Source: Streptomyces sclerotialus (GTDB lineage: Bacteria; Actinomycetota; Actinomycetes; Streptomycetales; Streptomycetaceae). From it: a stretch of DNA of 64,000 nt. The translations under genes were made by a program, and so were the position numbers. The notes under the pieces are model-generated. The model searched no databases. It had not been told where the DNA came from and saw nothing but the letters and a program-made list of their open reading frames with translations. How positions within the stretch are numbered: the stretch's first letter is position 1; each line of letters begins with the position of its first letter. Below, in pieces: positions 34,649 to 44,515 of this stretch. The stretch lies in NCBI RefSeq assembly GCF_040907265.1, contig NZ_JBFOHP010000002.1, forward strand, positions 4,960,001-5,024,000. Reading direction: 5' to 3'.

Positions 34649-37600
34649 CACTTGACCTCCGTCAGAATCATGGTGTCCGCGACCTGCGGCGAGAACAGCG
34701 CGAGCTGGGCGGGCCGGATACCGCGGAAGACACACACCGAGCGGCCCTTGGCCAGCGGCCGCGTATCGGTGATGTCGGGGTTGAGACGCAGCAGTTCGGC
34801 GAGGGAGATCCCGTTGCGGCCCGCGACGGAGCTGAGCGACTCGCCCCTGTCGTCGGTGACCCGGTACACCTGCTCGTCGTACGTGGCCCGGCGGGCCGGG
34901 ACCGTGGTCTGCGGGGCCGTCAGCCGCTCGCCGAGCCGCGTCAGGTCGGCGGGGGTGGCGGAGGCCGGTACGCCGGTGAAGGCGTCCACGTCCACGTAGT
35001 CCACGCCGGGCACGGACTGGGCGGTGGCCAGCACCTCCGACAGCCGGGCCGGCCGGCCCAGTTCGCGCCCTTCGTAGCCGAGCCGGCGCAACAGGGCGGC
35101 CCGCAACCGTGGTTCGACCACCGCCCACGAGTGGTCCGGCGCGACCTTGACCTTGGCGACCAGCAGGAGCAGGACCAGCTCGCGCACGTCGACACGGACC
35201 GGCAGCGCGGCGTCCCCGTACTCGGCGAGCGAGGACCGCAGGGCCTGGAGCACCTCGGCATCGGCCGCGACCGGGTTGTCGTCCACCCCGGCCACGGTGA
35301 GGTGCAGCACCTGCCGCCGCCCGTCGTACAGCTGGGCCGCCGAGGCCCGGCCGATGCCGGCCCGGGAGCGCGCGAAGTCCTCGTAGTCGGGGAGCGAAAC
35401 GAGCCGGTCCAGCGCGGAGACCGCGAGCGGGACCGTACGGCGGGTGAGTCCGGGGCCGTCGGCGTCCGCGCCGCCGGTGGCGGGCTGCGGGTTGGTGACG
35501 CCGGTGACGCCCAGCGGGCGGGTGATCGCCTGGGTGATGCGGCCGGCCTTGACGTTGGCGGCGTGGCCGGTGCCGAAGCGGTAGCGGGCCCGGACGTTCT
35601 CGTGCCCGGTGGGCAGCCGGGCGCCGTGCACCCCGTCGCCGAAGGTCACGGTCGCCCGCCCGTCCCCGGCCGAGCCCAGCACGTACACCCGCTCGCGCGG
35701 CCCGCGTCCGGCCAGGCTGTCGACCTGGTGCCAGCGCAGTCCGTCGACCCGGATCTCCAGCTCCGGGGTGGCGCCCAGCGGGTTGTCGGCGGGCAGCCAG
35801 GTCAGCGGGGACTGCCAGAGCGCGAACGTCTGGTTGGTCTTCTCCGCGTCACCGCTGCCCAGCGCCTCGTCCCGGCTCTCGCCGTGGGTGGCCGGCACGA
35901 CGTTGCCCTGGATGCGGACGGTGTCGCGGCGGTACCGGTAGGCGAGGTCGGCGGTCAGGGTGAGGACGGTGTGGACATGGCCGCCCGGCAGTTCCTCGTC
36001 CAGCCGCTGGTCGACCGCGGCGATCACCGCCAGCTCCGTGCCGCGCACCCCGGCCGAGCCGGGGATGTCGGTCCGCTCGCCGGAGACGACGACGTACCGG
36101 CCGGGCCGCAGCCCGTCGTACAGGTCGGCCAGCTCCAGCTCGTTGCCGTGCACGTCCTCGCCCAGCGGCTCGTCCGCCGTCCGCAGCGGCTCGCCGCCCG
36201 CGTGCACGGTGGTGTCCCGGATCGCCGACAGCACCACGTCGTGCTCGTCCAGCCACGGGTCGGCCAGCGTCAGCTCCGTACCGCGCCCGGTGATGCCGAA
36301 GTTGGTGTACGCGGCGGTGCGCACGGCCGTCACGCGGGTGGTGACGAACGCCAGCTTCTTGTCGCCGGGGATGCCGTCGGGCCCTTCGGCGCCCTTGCGT
36401 GGCCGCTGGACCGCCACCCAGCTGCCGACCGTGATCGAGTCCTGGACGGAGTCCAGCGGCAGGACGTACCGGTTGGCGGGCTCGGGGACGGTGGCGATGC
36501 CGATCTCCACGGCGGGCGGCTCGCTGCCCGGCGTGCGCCGCACGGTCACCTCGTACTCGCCGTGCCGGAACTGGTCCTTCTCGCCCGGCGCGAGGTGCCA
36601 CGTCTTGGTCTCGCCGTTGTTGACGGCGACCTCGACCTTCCCCTCCTCGTCGGGGCGGGCCACGAACAGGGAGCGCTCGGGCAGCCCCGCGAGCAGCCGG
36701 ACGGTGACCCCCGGCTCCTGGGACTCGGTCGGGCGGCGGCCCAGCCAGCTCAGGTCGCGGTCCTGTCCGGTACGGGTGGACACCTGGACCCGGCCCGGAC
36801 CCAGGTCGAAGGAGTTCTCCGACGGCAGGTTCTCCGAGTACTGCACGGAGTTGCCGGTCTCGGCGTGCTGGAACTCCGCCTTCACCGGCACCTTGCCGGC
36901 CGTGTCGAAGACGATCCGCACGCTGGTCAGCACGGAGCCGGTGAGCGGCCAGTCGGCGGTACGGATCACCCGGCCCGCCTCGTCCTGCACCGGCTTGAGC
37001 GGCGCGGTGGCCCCGAAGGGCGCGGCCGTCACCCGCATCGCCAGCAGCGCGCGGAGCGCGGCGGGCGTCGCGGGCGCGGCCTGCCGCCACGCCGTGTACA
37101 TCCCGTCGGACAGCCTCGGGTCCAGCGCGGACAGCAGCCGCGCGGTGAGGTCCGAGCCGGGCGCGAAGAGGCGCCCGGGATCGCGCGAGACGGCCCGCGC
37201 GCCGGACGGGGGCCGCACCACGCTCGTACGGAGCGCGGGCAGTACGGCGTCCAGGGCACGCAGCGCGGGCGTGGGCTGCCCGGCCCCGGTCTTCTTCGGC
37301 TGCGGCTCCGACGGCGGCACGGTCCGCGCGGGCTCCAAGTCCCCGGCGCGCTCCCGCAGTTCTCCCACCACCGCTTCGAGCTGCTCGAACCAGGCCGCGA
37401 CCTCCTCGTACGGCGCGGCCAGCGCCTGCGCCTCGGCCAGCCGCTCGTGCGGCCCGGCCAGCCGCTCGGCGAACGCGGCCGGGGTCCTGGCCGCGTCACC
37501 CTCCAGGTCCTTGCGCAGCGGCGCCAGCACCTGCGTGTCGAAGGTCTCGATCAGCTTGCTGACCGGCCGCGGGTTCGGCGTCTCCGGGGTGGGCGGCCCG

Positions 37601-38433
37601 GGCTCGTCCGGGTCGTCCGGATCGCCGCCGTCCTCCGGCTCGGTGATCCACTGCTTCAGCTCGTCGACCAGCTCCCTGAGCGTGGGCGGCGCGGACTGCT
37701 GGAGCCCGATCGCGGTGACGTCCTCCTCCCGGTCGATGCGCACCTTGGCGACCGGCAGCAGCCGCTGCTCCCTGCCGCCGAAGTCGAACAGCAGCTGGTC
37801 GCCGGTCTGCAGGGAGGTGTTCGTGCCCGAGACGTACAGCTCGGACCGAGTCTTCAGGTCCTCGGCGACCAGCAGCGCGGGCCGCCGCCTGCGGACCTTC
37901 AGCTCGTTCCACGCCCAGCGCGCGGTGAGGTCCTCCGTCGTCTCGAACGTCTGCGATTCCTCGCCCGTCGCCGCCGGCACGCTGTGGCTGCGCGCCCCGC
38001 GCGGGATGACGACCGGCACGTCCTCGGCGCGCGGGTCCTTGTCCAGGGTGTACGCGAGGTGGGTGTCGGCCGCGACGCCGGGCCGCGGCCGGTGCCCGAC
38101 CAGCCGCCCGAGCAGCGCCAGCGACCGGTGCTCGTTGGCGGTCCGCAGGTACCCCTCGTCCGCGATCCGCTCGCTGTGGAACGTCAGCACGTCACCGAGG
38201 ACCGCCCAGGCGTCCAGCAGCCCGATCGCCGGGTCGTCCGGGGTGCGGACGGTCAGGCCGCGCAGCGCCGGGTAGGCGGGCGAGGCCAGCCGGTCCAGCA
38301 TCCCGGCCAGGAACGTGCCGTACGTCCCCACCCGGTAGTCCAGGGCGGTACGCCCCGGCGGGTTGTAGAGGGCGTCGGGAGCGCGCCGCTCGTCGCTGCC
38401 GCCCCCGCAGCCGCAGCCGCACGTGGCGCTCAT
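34648..38433 (-). CDS. putative baseplate wedge assembly protein with C-terminal LysM domain
   Basis: A 1261-residue protein from ATG 38433, overlapping the preceding stop by 4 bases (ATGA). It belongs to the large baseplate-assembly (gpJ/gp6-like, Cis12-type) proteins: PAIGLLDAWAVLGDVLTFHSERIADEGYLRTA near the N-terminus, and LPDYEDFARSRAGIGRASAAQL in the wedge core near residue 1020. Two features stand out. The N-terminus is CGCGCGGG (Cys5, Cys7, Cys9), and the last 73 residues include a LysM-like domain (YRVTDDRGESLSSVAGRNG... LNPDITDTRPLAKG), suggesting contact with peptidoglycan or glycan at the baseplate rim. A Glu/Pro/Arg-rich helical insert lies around residues 260-410. Confidence 0.87.
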   Translation of the reverse strand: MSATCGCGCGGGSDERRAPDALYNPPGRTALDYRVGTYGTFLAGMLDRLASPAYPALRGLTVRTPDDPAIGLLDAWAVLGDVLTFHSERIADEGYLRTANEHRSLALLGRLVGHRPRPGVAADTHLAYTLDKDPRAEDVPVVIPRGARSHSVPAATGEESQTFETTEDLTARWAWNELKVRRRRPALLVAEDLKTRSELYVSGTNTSLQTGDQLLFDFGGREQRLLPVAKVRIDREEDVTAIGLQQSAPPTLRELVDELKQWITEPEDGGDPDDPDEPGPPTPETPNPRPVSKLIETFDTQVLAPLRKDLEGDAARTPAAFAERLAGPHERLAEAQALAAPYEEVAAWFEQLEAVVGELRERAGDLEPARTVPPSEPQPKKTGAGQPTPALRALDAVLPALRTSVVRPPSGARAVSRDPGRLFAPGSDLTARLLSALDPRLSDGMYTAWRQAAPATPAALRALLAMRVTAAPFGATAPLKPVQDEAGRVIRTADWPLTGSVLTSVRIVFDTAGKVPVKAEFQHAETGNSVQYSENLPSENSFDLGPGRVQVSTRTGQDRDLSWLGRRPTESQEPGVTVRLLAGLPERSLFVARPDEEGKVEVAVNNGETKTWHLAPGEKDQFRHGEYEVTVRRTPGSEPPAVEIGIATVPEPANRYVLPLDSVQDSITVGSWVAVQRPRKGAEGPDGIPGDKKLAFVTTRVTAVRTAAYTNFGITGRGTELTLADPWLDEHDVVLSAIRDTTVHAGGEPLRTADEPLGEDVHGNELELADLYDGLRPGRYVVVSGERTDIPGSAGVRGTELAVIAAVDQRLDEELPGGHVHTVLTLTADLAYRYRRDTVRIQGNVVPATHGESRDEALGSGDAEKTNQTFALWQSPLTWLPADNPLGATPELEIRVDGLRWHQVDSLAGRGPRERVYVLGSAGDGRATVTFGDGVHGARLPTGHENVRARYRFGTGHAANVKAGRITQAITRPLGVTGVTNPQPATGGADADGPGLTRRTVPLAVSALDRLVSLPDYEDFARSRAGIGRASAAQLYDGRRQVLHLTVAGVDDNPVAADAEVLQALRSSLAEYGDAALPVRVDVRELVLLLLVAKVKVAPDHSWAVVEPRLRAALLRRLGYEGRELGRPARLSEVLATAQSVPGVDYVDVDAFTGVPASATPADLTRLGERLTAPQTTVPARRATYDEQVYRVTDDRGESLSSVAGRNGISLAELLRLNPDITDTRPLAKGRSVCVFRGIRPAQLALFSPQVADTMILTEVK

Positions 38434-41400
38434 CGCGCACCCCCGAGCTCTCCGAGTTCGATGACCAGCCGGCCGTTCTCCGGCCGTTCCGGGTCGTTGT
38501 CGCACACGGCGATCTCCAGCGGGCCGAGCCGCAGCACACCGTCCTCCAGTGCTCTGTTGTCGGTGTTGTCGATGGTTCCTCGGGAGAAGAGGCGCTGCAG
38601 GCGGGTCACCCGCACGCTCTCCACGCCCGGTACGGCCGCGGCGACCGCGGTGAGACGGCTCAGCCGCACCGGTTCGCCGAACGTCAGCGCGTCCGGGTGG
38701 AAGAAGCCGAGGCGTCCGCCGGACAGCCGCCGGCTGCCGAGTACGCGGGTCAACTCGGCCAGGATCCGGCCGTGTTGATGGCCCGGCGCCGCGCACACCT
38801 CGATCTCGATGTCCAGCGGCACCGTCCGGGCCGGCTCCACGACCAGGTCGTGCCCGATCCGCCGGCAGCTCTCCAGCGCGTACGCGACGGAGTCCAGCAG
38901 CTGGGGCGTGGGCTCACCGGTACGCGCCGCGTCGATCGCCACGTGCGCCTCCTGTGCGCTGCCGGTCCAGCGGATCTCGGCCGCCGCCCGCTGCACACCC
39001 GGCAGCGCGGACGCCAGCTCCGCGTAGTCCGCCGCGGTGACGGCCCTCCGCCGGGTGCGCTTCAGGTCGAGCGGCGCGAGCTGCCGCACCTGCTCGACGG
39101 ACTCGGGCGCGGCGCCGCCGATAGCGGGCAGCGGATTGCGTACGCCCGCCACCGGCATCGGCTCCCCACCGTCCGACTCCTCGGCCGGGCGACTCAGCAC
39201 CAGGTGGTTGATGGCCTCCGCGCCCACGTTGCCCGCCGTGCCGCCGCCCAGCCGGTAGTGCAGCGTGAGCCGGCTGCCGGGCTCCGGACGCGCGCCGTAC
39301 CGGCCGTCCCCGAAGCGCAGCGCGATCCGCCCGTCGTCCTCCAGCTCGCCCACGAAGTGCCGGTCGCGCGGCCCGCTGTCCAGCAGGTCCCGGCGCGGCT
39401 CCCAGGTGTGCTCGCCGTCCTCGATCCGTACGGCGGGGAGCGCGGCCCGGGGATCGGGCGCCAGGCTCGCCGCCGGGCCGTGCAGCACCGGCTCGTCCGG
39501 ATGCAGCCCCGCCGCGTACCCCGGGCCCCAGCTGTGCGCGATCTCCCAGGCGATCCGTCCGTCCAGTACCGCACCGGCCCGCGCCCGGGCCGTCAGCACC
39601 TCCAGCCGCCGCAGCTTGGCCGCCAGCAGCCGGTCACTGCGGTGCAGCAGCTCGCGCAGCGCCCGTACGGGATGCCGGTGCAGTTCGAGGCGCTCCAGGA
39701 TGCGGAGCCCGAAGAGCACGGTCAGCTCGGCGATCTCCGCCTCCGCCAGCCCGTCGTGGTCCCGCGCGCTGCGCCACAGCTCCACCAGCCGCGCCCGTAC
39801 CCGCTCCGGGATACCGGCGAGCCGCTCCGCCTGCCCAGCGGCCACCAGCTCAGGCCGCGGGAACGGCACGGTCTGCGCGACGGGGGAGCGGTGCAGCAGC
39901 GGCCGGAAGCGCGGCCCGATGCCCGGGTACACGGACTGCGCGAGCAGCGTGCGCAGCGCCTGGGCCTGCGCGTACACCGTTCCCGGTACGACCTTCTCGC
40001 GCCGCTGCCCGGCCAGCTCCAGCCCGAGCCCGGCCCGCGCGGTCGCCTCCTCCCCGACGGCTTCGAACAGCTCGCGGATGTCGTCGGCGGTCAGCGCGCG
40101 GTGGTGCTTCGTCTTGTCGAGCAGGTGGGTGATGGTCCGCGCGGTGGCGTTCCCGCCGTCCTTGCTGTCCCCGCACCCGAAGGCGGGCGGCTCGCAGGAC
40201 CCGGTCACGGCGGGTACCGGCGGCACGGTCACCGTCTCCGGCACGCCCTCCGGGCACTCCCCGAAGGTGAGCGACCGCCCGTGGTCGACGAGGACGACGT
40301 TGCCGCGCGCCACACTCACGTCCGCCACCGGCGCGCAGTCCGTCCCGCCCCGCGTGGACAGGCACAGCGGGAACGTCAGCGCGTCCTCCTGCGCCCAGGT
40401 CACCTCCAGCACCGGCTGTCCGTCCAGCTGGTCGACGGCCGGGATGACCGAGGTCAGCCGGACGGCCTGCCGGTGAGCCGGGTCCTGGTCACCGGGCGTC
40501 CCTGTACGCGGACCCTTCACCTCCTCGAAGAGCAGCAGGTCACCGGGGGAGAGGCGCAGGGAGCGGCTCTCGCACTCCTCGTCCGCCCACTCGTCCCGCA
40601 GCGTCGCCGAGGTCGCCCCCTTCGGCAGGGCGCAGACCTCATCGCCCCAGGTCCACAGCCGGATGGCGTTGTGTTCCGGACGCAGCCGCAGCGGCGCGTC
40701 GCCGACCGGCTCGAAGACCTCCACCGACCCGCGCTCGTCCAGCACGGCCAGGTCCCGGTCGTCGATGACGGTCCCGAGCGCGGGCCGGTCCCGCGGCCCG
40801 TACGTACGGAAGTCCACCGCGGCGAACCGGAACGTGCCCGGCAGCAGCACCAGGTCGCGCACCGTCTCGACGGACACGAAGGCCCGCGCGCTGCACCCGT
40901 CGTGCATCGGGTAGTCGATCAGCCGCACGTGGCGCCGCACGGAGACCCGCCGCCGCGCGGTGTCGAGGTAGGCCTCCGTCGCGACCGCGTCCTGCTGGTA
41001 ACTGATCTGATCGGCGGTGTACGCCAGCATCTCGACCAGCGTCATCCCCAGATCCGCCGGATTTCGCTCGACCCAGTCCGGCGTGGTGAGCCGCAGCCGG
41101 TCCAGGACCAGCTGGCGCAGCGTCTCGTAGTCCCGGGCGGTGTAGTCGATGACGGGCGCGGGCCTGAACGTGTCCGGGCAGTCGTCGGGCGTTGGGTCGG
41201 CGCAGTCGAAGGGGCTCGGGCAGTCGGTCCGGAACCGGAAGTCGGCGGTGAAGTACCGCTGGTCGAACCCCTCGTACGGCTCCGTGCCCGGCCGCCCGTA
41301 CGGATCCGTGTCGACGATCGACAGCCGGTACCGGGAGGTGTCCCCCGTGCGGTCGAGGGTGACGTGCAGGCGATCGTCGAGCTCGGGGTCCTCCTCCCGC

Positions 41401-41654
41401 TCGACCGACACCTCCAGCGCCTCGATCCCGGTGATCCGGCGGCCGCCGTCGATCCGGACGTTCTCCGGGCACAGCCCGTGCGGCGCCTTGCCCAGGAAGG
41501 TGACGGTCAGCGTCACCCCGTCATCGGCGACCTCGACTCCATCGATGCCGTTCAGCCGCGCGGCTCTGATCCGCCCCCGCCGCCGGTCGGTACGGCACAC
41601 CAGCCCACCGCTGATGTCACCGCTGACGTCACCGCTGATGAGCTGCTCACTCAT
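38430..41654 (-). CDS. baseplate wedge protein J/gp47-like (Cis11-type)
   Basis: A 1074-residue protein from ATG 41654. The hallmark IDYTARDYETLRQLVLDRL and RNPADLGMTLVEMLAYTADQISYQQDAVATEAYL (about residues 170-240) marks the putative baseplate assembly family. The C-terminal part repeats the gpJ theme (LKRTRRRAVTAADYAELASALPGV near 890). It has unusually many Cys for a Streptomyces protein (TDCPSPFDCADPTPDDCPD near 145; FGCGDSKDG near 490), which may bind metal. With the next protein it would build the wedges that link sheath to spike. ATGA overlap with gp25. Confidence 0.9.
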   Translation of the reverse strand: MSEQLISGDVSGDISGGLVCRTDRRRGRIRAARLNGIDGVEVADDGVTLTVTFLGKAPHGLCPENVRIDGGRRITGIEALEVSVEREEDPELDDRLHVTLDRTGDTSRYRLSIVDTDPYGRPGTEPYEGFDQRYFTADFRFRTDCPSPFDCADPTPDDCPDTFRPAPVIDYTARDYETLRQLVLDRLRLTTPDWVERNPADLGMTLVEMLAYTADQISYQQDAVATEAYLDTARRRVSVRRHVRLIDYPMHDGCSARAFVSVETVRDLVLLPGTFRFAAVDFRTYGPRDRPALGTVIDDRDLAVLDERGSVEVFEPVGDAPLRLRPEHNAIRLWTWGDEVCALPKGATSATLRDEWADEECESRSLRLSPGDLLLFEEVKGPRTGTPGDQDPAHRQAVRLTSVIPAVDQLDGQPVLEVTWAQEDALTFPLCLSTRGGTDCAPVADVSVARGNVVLVDHGRSLTFGECPEGVPETVTVPPVPAVTGSCEPPAFGCGDSKDGGNATARTITHLLDKTKHHRALTADDIRELFEAVGEEATARAGLGLELAGQRREKVVPGTVYAQAQALRTLLAQSVYPGIGPRFRPLLHRSPVAQTVPFPRPELVAAGQAERLAGIPERVRARLVELWRSARDHDGLAEAEIAELTVLFGLRILERLELHRHPVRALRELLHRSDRLLAAKLRRLEVLTARARAGAVLDGRIAWEIAHSWGPGYAAGLHPDEPVLHGPAASLAPDPRAALPAVRIEDGEHTWEPRRDLLDSGPRDRHFVGELEDDGRIALRFGDGRYGARPEPGSRLTLHYRLGGGTAGNVGAEAINHLVLSRPAEESDGGEPMPVAGVRNPLPAIGGAAPESVEQVRQLAPLDLKRTRRRAVTAADYAELASALPGVQRAAAEIRWTGSAQEAHVAIDAARTGEPTPQLLDSVAYALESCRRIGHDLVVEPARTVPLDIEIEVCAAPGHQHGRILAELTRVLGSRRLSGGRLGFFHPDALTFGEPVRLSRLTAVAAAVPGVESVRVTRLQRLFSRGTIDNTDNRALEDGVLRLGPLEIAVCDNDPERPENGRLVIELGELGGAR

Positions 41655-42037
41655 ATCTCGCCCCGCCCCTCGAACACCTCATCGCGCCGGCTCGCGGTGG
41701 AGCGCACGACATAGCGCAGATGAACCCGTACGACGTTCTCCTCGTTCACCACGTCCAGCGCTTCGACGTCGATGAGATCACCGAGCCACCGCTGCAACGA
41801 CGCCTGCACCGACAGCTCGACGGCCGAGGCCAGCTCCGGACTGTTCGGCGTGAACACCAGGTCCAGCAGCCCGCACCCGAAGTCCGGCCGCATGACCCGC
41901 TCACCCGGACTCGTGAACAGCAACTGTTCGATCAGGTCCCGCACATGCTCGTCATGATCCGCATGCGCCGTCCGCCCCCGCCGGTCCACCCGGAACGGAA
42001 AAGCGACCTCGGTCCGTATCTTCTTCACAGCCCTCAT
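41651..42037 (-). CDS. gp25-like baseplate wedge protein (Cis9)
   Basis: A 128-residue protein from ATG 42037 (MRAVKKIRTEVAFPFRVD). The GPW/gp25 signature LLFTSPGERVMRPDFGCGLL (about residues 40-60) followed by DLVFTPNSPE is intact; this family carries the conserved glutamate/arginine pair that docks the first sheath ring. Overlaps of 4 bases on both sides place it firmly in the operon. Confidence 0.95.
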   Translation of the reverse strand: MRAVKKIRTEVAFPFRVDRRGRTAHADHDEHVRDLIEQLLFTSPGERVMRPDFGCGLLDLVFTPNSPELASAVELSVQASLQRWLGDLIDVEALDVVNEENVVRVHLRYVVRSTASRRDEVFEGRGEI

Positions 42038-42381
42038 CGGCTGGACACCCCCTGGTGGACGGGCGCCACGACCGGCGGGCCCTGCGGCACCAGCCCGGCG
42101 CTGAAACACATCGCCGCCGAGGTGTCCAGCAGTACCGGCACCCCGTCGATCCGTACCTCGTCACCGCCGCCGGCCGGCGTCCAGCGCACGCTGGTGCACG
42201 GCTGCGGGCGACCGCCGACGGAGTGCGGGCAGCCGCTGACCGTGAAGAGGTCGGCGGCGGTGACGACCGGCAGGCCGTCGACCCGTACGGACGTGCCGGC
42301 GGCGGCAGCGGCGGCCACGGCACGGCCACCGTGCGGACAGCTGATCACCGCCCCGCCGTGCACAAGATTCCCGGTCACCAC
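42034..42381 (-). CDS. PAAR-like spike tip protein (Cis10)
   Basis: A 115-residue protein from the ATG at 42381. It has the PAAR-like layout: NLVHGGAVISCPHGGRA, then VDGLPVVTAADLFTVSGCPH, with Cys/His pairs (CPH at about residues 15-17 and 51-53) placed to bind the single metal ion at the tip of the cone. It caps the VgrG-like spike and pierces the target membrane. Confidence 0.9.
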   Translation of the reverse strand: MVTGNLVHGGAVISCPHGGRAVAAAAAAGTSVRVDGLPVVTAADLFTVSGCPHSVGGRPQPCTSVRWTPAGGGDEVRIDGVPVLLDTSAAMCFSAGLVPQGPPVVAPVHQGVSSR

Positions 42382-42433
42382 GTCTTCTCGCTCCCCCGTC
42401 TCCGCTGACGCTTCCTGATCCTGGCTTTTCGGG

Positions 42434-42961
42434 TCATCGCTTCTTCGGCACGGTCAGCCGGCCCTCGTTGATGTCGACCTGGTCCCCGACCAGGGAAATG
42501 GACGCGCCGGCACCGTTGTTGATCTGCACCCCCGCCGCATTGATCCGCACATACGCCCCACCAGGCGCCTGCAGCAGAATCCCTTCCTCCGGCACGTCCG
42601 ACAGCACGATCTTGTGATGCCCCTGCGTCTCGATGACCACCGGCTCGGCACCCGCCCGCGCCCCGGCCTGCGCATCCACCGGCATCTCGGCTTCCGACCC
42701 GTACCAACACCCCGTCCAGACCGGGAAACTCGGGTCCCCCTGCTCGAACTCGATCCACACTCCCGCGCCCTCGCTCGGGATCACGTACTGCCCCGCCTGC
42801 GCGCCCGTGAACGGAAAGCACGGCATGGCCCACGTCGACGCCTCGTCCCCGAGCACGTCGGGCACATGGGCGGTGATCCGGCCCATCCGCAACGGATCGT
42901 CGTTGCTCGCCACCCGGCCCCGGAACTTGCCGAGGAAGCGATTGTTCGATGCAGCAGCCAT
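42434..42961 (-). CDS. spike protein (gp5/VgrG-like, baseplate protein V)
   Basis: A 175-residue protein from ATG 42961. An N-terminal OB-fold region (about residues 10-110: RFLGKFRGRVASNDDPLRMGRI, FTGAQAGQYVIPSEGAGVWI, WTGCWYG) is followed by a short beta-prism of repeated strands (HHKIVLSDVPEEGILLQAPG, VRINAAGVQINNGAGASISL). It is shorter than full VgrG, fitting a CIS in which hub and spike are separate polypeptides. The hub is the next upstream gene. Confidence 0.9.
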   Translation of the reverse strand: MAAASNNRFLGKFRGRVASNDDPLRMGRITAHVPDVLGDEASTWAMPCFPFTGAQAGQYVIPSEGAGVWIEFEQGDPSFPVWTGCWYGSEAEMPVDAQAGARAGAEPVVIETQGHHKIVLSDVPEEGILLQAPGGAYVRINAAGVQINNGAGASISLVGDQVDINEGRLTVPKKR

Positions 42962-42997
42962 GCGCGGTGTCTTTCTCCTGGGCGGTACGAATGGGCG

Positions 42998-44140
42998 TCA
43001 CGGGCGAACGACGTTGCTGCGGGCGATCAGGCCCTCCCGCGACAGGGTGAAGTTCTGCTGGAAGGACCCGGGCCGGAGGTTATGAGTGACGCTCTTGACG
43101 TAGTAATCGCCGTCATACGTCACACCAGCTCCCCGCACTCCGACCAACTCCCGCGGCCGCAGCACGTATCCGTGCCGATTGACGTCCAACTGCCCGGACC
43201 CACTGATCGCATCGGCACTGGTCGCAGCCCGCCCCAACGCCTCCGCCTTAGCCAGCGCCTCGTCCTTCTTCGCCGTACCCGTGAGCGTCTTGCGCTTCAG
43301 CGCCGGCGAGGCCCGCCGCCCGAGCGGCGGCCGGAGCGGACTGATATCAGGCTGTGCCAGCAACGGCGCCTGCCGCGTCACGGGGTCCTGCACCCGCACC
43401 TGCGGCTCTTCTCTCGCCGTCCCGTCATAGGCAAAGGTCAGCTGATCAACGGTCGAATTCACATCCATGTTCACGTTCAGCGCATGCTGCCGCTGCCCGA
43501 GCCGCTGCTCAGGCCCCCAGAACGCGGTCGACCGCCCGGGAACGGGCCCGGGATCGAGGTAGAAGGTGTACCCATTGGCCCGCGCCAGGTCATTCACATA
43601 CTGCAGATCGGTCCCGGTCTGGTAATCCACGCGGGCTTGCTCTCTCGGCGGCTGCGGCACCTGCTCCCGAATGATCCGCGCATCGATCCCGTAATCCGCG
43701 TACTTCCCGAGAATCCGCTCGACCCGCTGCGACGGCGCGAGGTTCGGATACCGGTCGGTCCGCTCCTCCAGATCCATGAGCAGCGTGAGGTCTTCCCCCG
43801 TCACCGTGAGCGTGGTCTGCCCAGGCTGATTACTGGCCCCGACCTCCTGCCGCACGATGAGCCCGTCGAGCAGCACGACAGGCGTTCCCTTCACGGCAAC
43901 CGTGAGGATGACGCGGGTCTTCGGATCGAAAAACCCCTCTGGCAGCAGCCGGTCGACTATGGCGCCCTTCTTGGTGAGATCAAAGGCGAGCTGGAACCCA
44001 CTCCGCTCACCCGCCGTACTGGTGATCTGCGCGGACAGCAGCGCCTCGGTCACCTCCTGCGGCACCAGCCGCGCCAGCTTGGGCCCCATGTACAGCGACA
44101 CATGAATGGGCCCACCCCCCACGGGCAGATCATCAGCCAT
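42998..44140 (-). CDS. hub protein (gp27/late control D-like)
   Basis: A 380-residue protein from ATG 44140 (MADDLPVGGG); a start 13 codons upstream is less likely. It has the tail hub pattern: an N-terminal barrel (IHVSLYMGPKLARL), KTRVILTVAVKGTPVVLLDGLI, LTVTGEDLTLLMDL and LQYVNDLARANGYTFYLDPG. An Arg/Lys-rich insert (about 250-285) precedes the last barrel (YDGDYYVKSVTHNLRPGSFQQNF). It forms the threefold hub joining tube and spike. Confidence 0.88.
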   Translation of the reverse strand: MADDLPVGGGPIHVSLYMGPKLARLVPQEVTEALLSAQITSTAGERSGFQLAFDLTKKGAIVDRLLPEGFFDPKTRVILTVAVKGTPVVLLDGLIVRQEVGASNQPGQTTLTVTGEDLTLLMDLEERTDRYPNLAPSQRVERILGKYADYGIDARIIREQVPQPPREQARVDYQTGTDLQYVNDLARANGYTFYLDPGPVPGRSTAFWGPEQRLGQRQHALNVNMDVNSTVDQLTFAYDGTAREEPQVRVQDPVTRQAPLLAQPDISPLRPPLGRRASPALKRKTLTGTAKKDEALAKAEALGRAATSADAISGSGQLDVNRHGYVLRPRELVGVRGAGVTYDGDYYVKSVTHNLRPGSFQQNFTLSREGLIARSNVVRP

Positions 44141-44513
44141 TCCGCACCCCCGGCCCACCCATGCCTCCGGCGAACCCACCTGGCAACGGCACGGCTATGA
44201 CCTCTCCCGGCTCGTCGGTCAACTCCCGCGGATCGAGTACGGGATTGGCATCAGCAACCCGCCACCACTGCCCCGAATCCCCGAAATACCGCTGCCCGAG
44301 CTGATCGGCCCGCTCGCCCTCGCTGACGACATGCGGCACGGTCTCATCGCTGTCGTACTCCAATGGCGGCAACAACCTCCGCTTGGCGTACTTCACCTCG
44401 GTACCGTCGCTCGCCCTGTGAACGCCGATCTCCACATCGTGGTACCGGCTACTCCTGGGGTACGGGTGCGCCCCCGGCACATCATCCAACGCACTCTCAT
44501 ACGGCTCGATCAC
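44133..44513 (-). CDS. LysM-like tail adaptor protein
   Basis: A 126-residue protein from GTG 44513, two bases after the tube-adaptor stop and overlapping the hub start by 8 bases. The conserved segment HVVSEGERADQLGQRYFGDSGQWWRVADANPVLDP (about residues 60-95) is the gpX/LysM-like fold of small tail proteins that sit between tube and hub. The C-terminus is Gly/Pro-rich. Confidence 0.85.
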   Translation of the reverse strand: MIEPYESALDDVPGAHPYPRSSRYHDVEIGVHRASDGTEVKYAKRRLLPPLEYDSDETVPHVVSEGERADQLGQRYFGDSGQWWRVADANPVLDPRELTDEPGEVIAVPLPGGFAGGMGGPGVRNG

Positions 44514-44515
44514 GC

